Assembly: GCA_002336765.1 (NCBI GenBank)
Contig: DDES01000123.1
Coordinates: forward strand, 1-10,528
Source of the DNA: Novosphingobium sp. UBA1948
GTDB lineage: Bacteria > Pseudomonadota > Alphaproteobacteria > Sphingomonadales > Sphingomonadaceae
DNA length: 10,528 nucleotides
Direction: 5' to 3'
Part shown: positions 5,730-10,528 of the stretch, one piece after another
Numbering within the stretch: position 1 is the first letter of the stretch
How the letters are laid out: the number at the start of each line of letters is the position of its first letter
Position numbers and translations under genes: made by a program
Notes under the pieces: generated by a model
Databases searched by the model: none
What the model saw: the letters and a program-made list of their open reading frames with translations, nothing else
Told to the model about the DNA's origin: nothing

Positions 5730-6461
5730 TTACCTCTGCACCACCACCCAGCGCAAGGGCGTGTCCGAAGCGCTGGTGGAAAGCGCACCATTGGCGGTCC
5801 ATAGCGCCCAAGGACGGCCGCCATACTCCGGCTCCAACCGGTCGCGCGTCAACCAGAGCTGGCGGTCGAGCGCGCCCGCCACATGGTATTTCGCCTCGAA
5901 ACCCGCGCCAAGCTTCAGGATAGCGGGCTTGTCGGTATGGGTCTCGATCTGGTTGAGGAAGGTCATCAACTCGCTGACCACCGCCGCATCGCCCACCTTG
6001 ACCAGACAATCGTCGGCGAGTTGCTCCAGCTCCACGGCGGGCGGCAGCAGGCGTTTATCGCGCGGCACCACGGTCACGAAATTGGCCGCCTGCTTGTCGG
6101 CGGGTTGGCAGGGGTCGTATTTATGGACCGCCCCCACCTTCAGCCCTGCGAAACGCGCGGCATCGAGGTTCTTCACCACCGCCGGATCGCGCGCATTGGC
6201 GCTGGCCGAGGCTTCGATATAGACAAAATTGGCGCCAATCGCCTTGAGCGCGGTGAAATCCACCTCGCCATCACCACTGCCCACCAGCGCGCCCTGCACC
6301 GGCCATTGGCTGCGCGGCGGGGCCCAGTGACGCTGGTTCCACCACACCCAGCCCCCGCCCACCATCGCCACCAGCGCCAGCGCGCCCAGCAGACGCAATC
6401 CATTGCGGCGACGGTGCGTGGAGCGCGGGGCGGCACGGGATCGGGCGGGTTTTCTGGCCAT
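5730..6461 (-). CDS. Membrane-anchored GH25-fold (lysozyme-like) protein with altered catalytic site
   Basis: 243 residues. A very basic N-terminal tail (about 1-23, rich in Arg) is followed by one hydrophobic segment (22-42) without a clear cleavage site, so the protein is probably anchored in the inner membrane with the rest in the periplasm. The globular part follows the GH25 (Chalaropsis-type muramidase) order: a strand at VQGALVG (55-61), VDFTALKAIGANFVYIEAS (67-85), LDAARFAGLKVGAVHKYDPC (99-118), QAANFV (124-129), LLPPAVELE (138-146), and a late WALWTANG (218-225). Active GH25 enzymes use Asp in the first strand and a D-x-E pair. Here the first position appears to be Leu59, the pair reads Glu144-Leu-Glu146, and the C-terminal Asp-Leu motif is absent. 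This points to a non-catalytic or differently working protein, perhaps a peptidoglycan binder. The assignment of individual residues is by eye. Confidence 0.8.
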   Translation of the reverse strand: MARKPARSRAAPRSTHRRRNGLRLLGALALVAMVGGGWVWWNQRHWAPPRSQWPVQGALVGSGDGEVDFTALKAIGANFVYIEASASANARDPAVVKNLDAARFAGLKVGAVHKYDPCQPADKQAANFVTVVPRDKRLLPPAVELEQLADDCLVKVGDAAVVSELMTFLNQIETHTDKPAILKLGAGFEAKYHVAGALDRQLWLTRDRLEPEYGGRPWALWTANGALSTSASDTPLRWVVVQR

Positions 6462-6501
6462 GAAACTTCCGTTGCGACGCGAACGCGACTCGATTAAGTG
6501 C

Positions 6502-6984
6502 TTAACCCTTGATATGCAGCACGCAGATCAAGGTGAACAGCCGCCGCGCGGTGGCGAAGTCGGTCTCGACCTTGCCCTCCAGCCGTTCGAGCAACATTTC
6601 GGCGGCCGTGTTGTGAACCCCGCGCCGCGCCATATCGATGGTTTCGATTTCCTGCGCGGTGGCCTTGCGGATGGCCTGATAATAGCTGTCGCAAATGGCG
6701 AAATAATCGCGGATCGAGCGACGGAACCGCCCCAGCCCAAGGATCTGGGTCTCGAGCAATTGCCCATCCTCGCCCGAAACATCCATCACCAGCCGCCCGT
6801 CCTGCACCGAGAGGCGCAGATGATAGGGGCCGTGGAAGCCCGCCTCAAAGGCACGCAGCGGCTTGAAGCTGTTTTCCTCGATCAGGTCGAAGATAGCAAT
6901 ACGCCGCTCCTGCTCGATATCGGCATTGCGCCACAGGATCGTGGCGTCGTCGAGTTCGATATGCGAGATGCGGGGCGCGGTCAT
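6502..6984 (-). CDS. UPF0262 family protein
   Basis: 160 residues, matching the UPF0262 (DUF2042) family of alphaproteobacteria in length and sequence: RISHIELDD and the block EQERRIAIFDLIEENSFKP (24-42), GPYHLRLSVQDGRLVMDV (52-69), FRRSIRDYFAICDSYYQAI (86-104), and the closing helix with FATARRLFTLICVLH. The protein is soluble, mixed alpha/beta, without signal or membrane segment. The role of the family is unknown. The ATG at 6984 begins at the family N-terminus, but no Shine-Dalgarno sequence is visible (the eight bases before it are CGCGCCCC). It is divergent from dnaB across 126 bases, and the GH25-like gene follows 40 bases downstream, so it may head the transcript that includes GH25-like and cdd. 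Confidence 0.93.
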   Translation of the reverse strand: MTAPRISHIELDDATILWRNADIEQERRIAIFDLIEENSFKPLRAFEAGFHGPYHLRLSVQDGRLVMDVSGEDGQLLETQILGLGRFRRSIRDYFAICDSYYQAIRKATAQEIETIDMARRGVHNTAAEMLLERLEGKVETDFATARRLFTLICVLHIKG

Positions 6985-7110
6985 GGGGCGCGCTATTTCG
7001 CAAATGCGGAAGGTTGTCGCAAGAACTAGTTTCTCTCCCCGCTATCCACAGGCTCGATCACCGCGCCATGCCTTGCGCGGCGGGGCAACCGGGCGCATGA
7101 CAGCGCGCTT

Positions 7111-8640
7111 ATGGCCAGTATCGAACCTTTCATCGCCGCCTCCGCCCCTGCCCAAGACGCGGGCGTGAAGGCGCAAGCCCTGCCCGCCAATATCGAGGCG
7201 GAAGCGGCCTTTCTGGGCGCCGTCCTGATCGACAACCGCGTGGTGGAAGAGCTCACGCAACCGCTCAGCCCCGCCCATTTCTACGAAGCGGTGCATGGCC
7301 GCATATACGAACGCATCCTGCAATTGCTCGACCGCAAGGCGGTGGTGACGCCCGTCACGTTGCGCCCCTATTTCGAGAGTGACGAGGCGCTGAAGGCGCT
7401 GGGCGGCACATCCTATCTGGCGCGGCTCACCGCCGATGGCCAAGGCCTGATCGCGCCACGCGTGCTGGCCGAACAGATCTATGATCTGGCGCTGCTGCGC
7501 GAACTGGTGCGCGTGGGGCGCGATCTGGTGCAGGGCGCGATGGACACCAGCGAATCGGTCGAGCCGCTCGAACAGATCGAGGCGGCGGAAGCCGCACTCT
7601 ACAAGGTGGCCGATGGCGCGGGCAATGCCAACGAGGCGAAAAGCTTTAGCGAGGCCACCCGCGTCGCCATCTCGGGCATCGAAAAGGCCTTCAACAGCGG
7701 CGGTCATGTCTCGGGCAAGACCACCGGCCTTGATTCGGTGAACCAGCGCATCGGCGGCTTGCATGATTCCGACCTCATCATTCTGGCGGGGCGCCCGGGC
7801 ATGGGCAAGACATCGCTCGCCACCAACATCGCCTTCAACGCCGCCAACCGGCTGTTGACCGACCGCGAACTGGGCATTCCCGAAGAGAAATCCATCGGGG
7901 CGGCCACCGCCTTCTTCAGCCTCGAAATGAGCGCGGACCAGCTCGCCACCCGTATTCTGGCTGAGCAGTCGGGTATTTCGTCCAGCGCGCTGCGCATGGG
8001 CAAGATCAGCCGCGAGGATTTTCAGGCCCTATCCTTCGCCAGCCAGCGCCTGTCGCAATTGCCGCTCTATATCGACGACACGCCGGGCCTGACCATCGCG
8101 GGCCTGCGCGCCCGCGCGCGGCGGTTGAAGCGGCGGCACAATATCGGCCTCATCATCGTTGACTATCTCCAGTTGCTGTCGGGCAGCGGCAAGGCCACCG
8201 ACAACCGTGTGAACGAGATTTCGGAAATCTCGCGCGGGTTGAAGACGCTGGCCAAGGAACTCTCGCTGCCGGTGATCGCGCTCTCGCAGCTTTCGCGTGC
8301 GGTGGAGCAGCGCGACGACAAGCGCCCGCTGCTGTCCGACCTTCGCGAATCCGGCTCGATCGAGCAGGACGCCGATATGGTGTGGTTCGTTTATCGCCCC
8401 GACTATTACCTGCGCGAGCCGGACCAGCCCAAGGCCACCGATCCGCAGGCCGTCCATGATGCCCATGCCAAATGGGCCGAGGAAATGGAGCGTATCCACG
8501 GGCTGGCCGAACTGGTGATCGCCAAGCAGCGCCATGGCGCCACCGGCATTGTCCGCATGCGCTTTGAAGCGCGGATCACCAAGTTCAGCGATCTGGCGCC
8601 CGAGGAACTGGCCAATCTGGCCTATGAGATCGACGAGTAG
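7111..8640 (+). CDS. dnaB: Replicative DNA helicase DnaB
   Basis: 509 residues; E. coli DnaB has 471. DnaB is the hexameric ATP-driven helicase that unwinds DNA at the fork and recruits primase. The N-terminal domain starts with ALPANIEAEAAFLGAVLIDN (23-42). The RecA-like domain begins with the linker region before TTGLDSVNQRIGGLHDSDLIILAGRPGMGKTS: Walker A is GRPGMGKT (227-234). FFSLEMSADQLATRIL follows, then Walker B LIIVDYLQLL with Asp351, the KTLAKELSLPVIALSQLSRAVEQR region, SDLRESGSIEQDAD with the arginine-finger area, and the terminal AKQRHGATG...MRFEARITKFSDL. No intein interrupts it. An extra Ala-rich N-terminal ~22 residues precede the usual family start. No good Shine-Dalgarno is visible before the ATG. 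The 3' end is 3 bases from the stop of the converging GNAT gene. Confidence 0.98.
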   Translation: MASIEPFIAASAPAQDAGVKAQALPANIEAEAAFLGAVLIDNRVVEELTQPLSPAHFYEAVHGRIYERILQLLDRKAVVTPVTLRPYFESDEALKALGGTSYLARLTADGQGLIAPRVLAEQIYDLALLRELVRVGRDLVQGAMDTSESVEPLEQIEAAEAALYKVADGAGNANEAKSFSEATRVAISGIEKAFNSGGHVSGKTTGLDSVNQRIGGLHDSDLIILAGRPGMGKTSLATNIAFNAANRLLTDRELGIPEEKSIGAATAFFSLEMSADQLATRILAEQSGISSSALRMGKISREDFQALSFASQRLSQLPLYIDDTPGLTIAGLRARARRLKRRHNIGLIIVDYLQLLSGSGKATDNRVNEISEISRGLKTLAKELSLPVIALSQLSRAVEQRDDKRPLLSDLRESGSIEQDADMVWFVYRPDYYLREPDQPKATDPQAVHDAHAKWAEEMERIHGLAELVIAKQRHGATGIVRMRFEARITKFSDLAPEELANLAYEIDE

Positions 8641-8643
8641 GGA

Positions 8644-9120
8644 TCAGATAAGCCGCAGGCCGAGGAAAGCTGTGCCCGGCACCGGATTATGCGCCACCGG
8701 TTCGGCAGGCGTGAAGCCCAGATCGGCATAGAGCGCCCGCGCCGCCGTGAATTCGGCCAGCACATCGAGCCTGAGTTCGGCATAACCGGTCTGTCGCGCC
8801 TGTTCGATCACCCGCTTCACCAGCGCGCGGCCCAGCCCGTGGCCGCGCGCGATGGGCCGCAGGTAAAGCCGCTTGACCTCACCGATCCGCGCCTTCACCG
8901 GGCGCAGGGCCACACAGCCCACCACCGCGCCATCGCGTTCGGCCAACAGGATGGCGCCAGCGGGTTCGGCGTATTTTCCGGGCAGGCTTGCAAATTCGAC
9001 CGCATTGTCCTGAAAATCGAGGCTGACCTGCGGGCTGGCGATATATTCGCGCCAGATGTCGAGCACCGCGCCAGTGTCATCAGGAAAACGGGCCAATCGG
9101 ATCGCATCACGCATGGACAT
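8644..9120 (-). CDS. GNAT family N-acetyltransferase
   Basis: 158 residues from the ATG at 9120; an in-frame ATG at 9114 is two codons further in and equally possible. It belongs to the GNAT superfamily, which transfers an acetyl group from acetyl-CoA to an amine. Motif A is clear: VKRLYLRPIARGHGLGRAL (82-100), with the acetyl-CoA pyrophosphate-binding R-G-H-G-L-G loop at 92-97. The following helix LVKRVIEQARQ, strand ELRLDV (115-120) and motif B ARALYADLGFTP (127-138) complete the fold. The substrate cannot be predicted from sequence. No membrane segment is present. The gene is convergent with dnaB and divergent from rpoZ (130-base gap) and probably stands alone. Confidence 0.93.
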   Translation of the reverse strand: MSMRDAIRLARFPDDTGAVLDIWREYIASPQVSLDFQDNAVEFASLPGKYAEPAGAILLAERDGAVVGCVALRPVKARIGEVKRLYLRPIARGHGLGRALVKRVIEQARQTGYAELRLDVLAEFTAARALYADLGFTPAEPVAHNPVPGTAFLGLRLI

Positions 9121-9177
9121 GAATTTTCAGACGCAAGATGGCGATTTTGAGGCAGGCGTCGCATCCGCACCGAATCC

Positions 9178-9206
9178 TTGACTTTGCGCGCCCTTCCCCC
9201 TAGGCG
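9178..9206 (+). promoter_or_regulatory. Candidate promoter of rpoZ
   Basis: TTGACT (9178-9183), five of six bases of the -35 consensus, is followed 17 bases later by TAGGCG (9201-9206) as a weak -10 box. The leader would be about 38 bases and contains the GGAG ribosome-binding site at 9240-9243, seven bases before the rpoZ ATG. Confidence 0.45.
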
Positions 9207-9250
9207 CCGAGGTTCGCTAGAGATTCCCTTATTAGAAACGGAGTGCCCGA

Positions 9251-9595
9251 ATGGCGCGCGTTACCGTCGAAGATTGTGTCGACAAGGTTCCCAACCGCTT
9301 CGATCTCGTTCTGCTGGCCGCCCAGCGTGCCCGCGAGATTTCGGGTGGCGCGGAGCTGACCGTTGATCGCGACCGCGATAAAAACCCTGTGGTGGCCTTG
9401 CGCGAAATCGCGGAAGAAACCGTCACGCCCAAGATCCTGAAAGAATCGCTGGTCGTCTCGATGCAGCGCGTGCTGCCCGATGATGATGACGAGGTCGATG
9501 ATGTCGGCTCGCTCAGCCAGCAGGCCGAAGCGCTGCGCATCACCGCTGCCGCGCCCGTGCGCAACACCTCGCTGGGCGGCGATTACGACGGCTGA
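9251..9595 (+). CDS. rpoZ: RNA polymerase omega subunit
   Basis: 114 residues. Omega binds the beta' subunit and helps assemble and stabilise RNA polymerase; in many proteobacteria it forms part of a ppGpp site. The N-terminal ~60 residues are the conserved core: MARVTVEDCVDKVPNRFDLVLLAAQRAREI with the N-R-F-x-L-V..A..RA pattern, then DKNPVVALREIAEE. The C-terminal part carries an acidic cluster (PDDDDEVDDVG, near residues 76-86) and is longer than in E. coli (91 residues), as in other alphaproteobacteria. The GGAG ribosome-binding site with 7-base spacing fixes the start. It stands alone, without gmk or spoT beside it, and ends at a strong terminator. Confidence 0.96.
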   Translation: MARVTVEDCVDKVPNRFDLVLLAAQRAREISGGAELTVDRDRDKNPVVALREIAEETVTPKILKESLVVSMQRVLPDDDDEVDDVGSLSQQAEALRITAAAPVRNTSLGGDYDG

Positions 9596-9616
9596 GCCAT
9601 CCGGCGACGCTTCAAG

Positions 9617-9651
9617 AAAAGGCCCCGTGGCGCGCTGCCACGGGGCCTTTT
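9617..9651. terminator. Bidirectional terminator between rpoZ and ftsH
   Basis: A perfect 11-bp stem, GGCCCCGTGGC (9621-9631) with GCCACGGGGCC (9637-9647), and a GCGCT loop is flanked by AAAA on the left (9617-9620) and TTTT on the right (9648-9651). It lies 21 bases after the rpoZ stop and 44 bases beyond the ftsH stop, so it gives hairpin-plus-U-run in both directions. Confidence 0.92.
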
Positions 9652-9695
9652 CTTTGTCAGGTATTCAGGCGGAGGCATCACACCCCCGCCCGTCA

Positions 9696-10528
<833 letters not shown>

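Noticed and set aside
6494..6506. A possible CtrA site (TTAA...TTAAC) near the UPF0262 stop
   Set aside because: The half sites are 4 bases apart instead of the 7 expected, and the position at a gene end is not promoter-like.
7042..7764. A 240-codon open frame on the - strand opposite the start of dnaB
   Set aside because: It is a shadow of the dnaB reading frame; DnaB motifs on the other strand are unambiguous.

Overview
The window comes from a high-GC alphaproteobacterium, most likely a sphingomonad (Novosphingobium/Sphingobium-like). I base this on protein-level resemblance (UPF0262, the CinA-like C-terminus, a YqgE with GIGIG in place of the usual GLVIN, and an alphaproteobacterial omega subunit with an acidic tail) and on very GC-rich third codon positions. 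I see no integrase, transposase, CRISPR array, tRNA or rRNA. The gene content looks like ordinary vertically inherited chromosome, with a few less-studied genes among housekeeping ones.

Layout. Positions 1-3494 are all on the + strand. They hold the end of a CinA-like molybdopterin-binding-domain protein, a chorismate-lyase-fold protein with a signal-like N-terminus that overlaps it by 4 bases, a YqgE/AlgH protein, and then a two-gene unit: a TelA-family protein and a two-helix membrane protein resembling XpaC. This unit has its own near-consensus promoter. Positions 3491-6984 are all on the - strand. Read in transcription order they hold UPF0262, a membrane-anchored GH25-fold protein, cytidine deaminase, then rplK-rplA (L11, L1) with its own leader and a clear intrinsic terminator, and finally a small VanZ-like membrane protein. 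A short divergent gap (6985-7110) leads to dnaB on the + strand. A GNAT acetyltransferase (-) converges on dnaB with almost no gap. After it, rpoZ (+) and the 3' end of ftsH (-) face each other across a symmetric terminator hairpin at 9617-9651.

Functionally the window mixes translation (L11, L1), transcription (omega), replication (DnaB), membrane proteolysis (FtsH) and pyrimidine salvage (Cdd) with envelope-related genes of unclear role (TelA/XpaC-like pair, GH25-like protein, VanZ-like protein, exported UbiC-like protein). I did not find a clearly new multi-gene system. The points most worth a second look are the TelA/XpaC-like unit, the GH25-fold protein that appears to lack catalytic acids, and the UbiC-fold protein that keeps active-site-like residues but seems to be exported.
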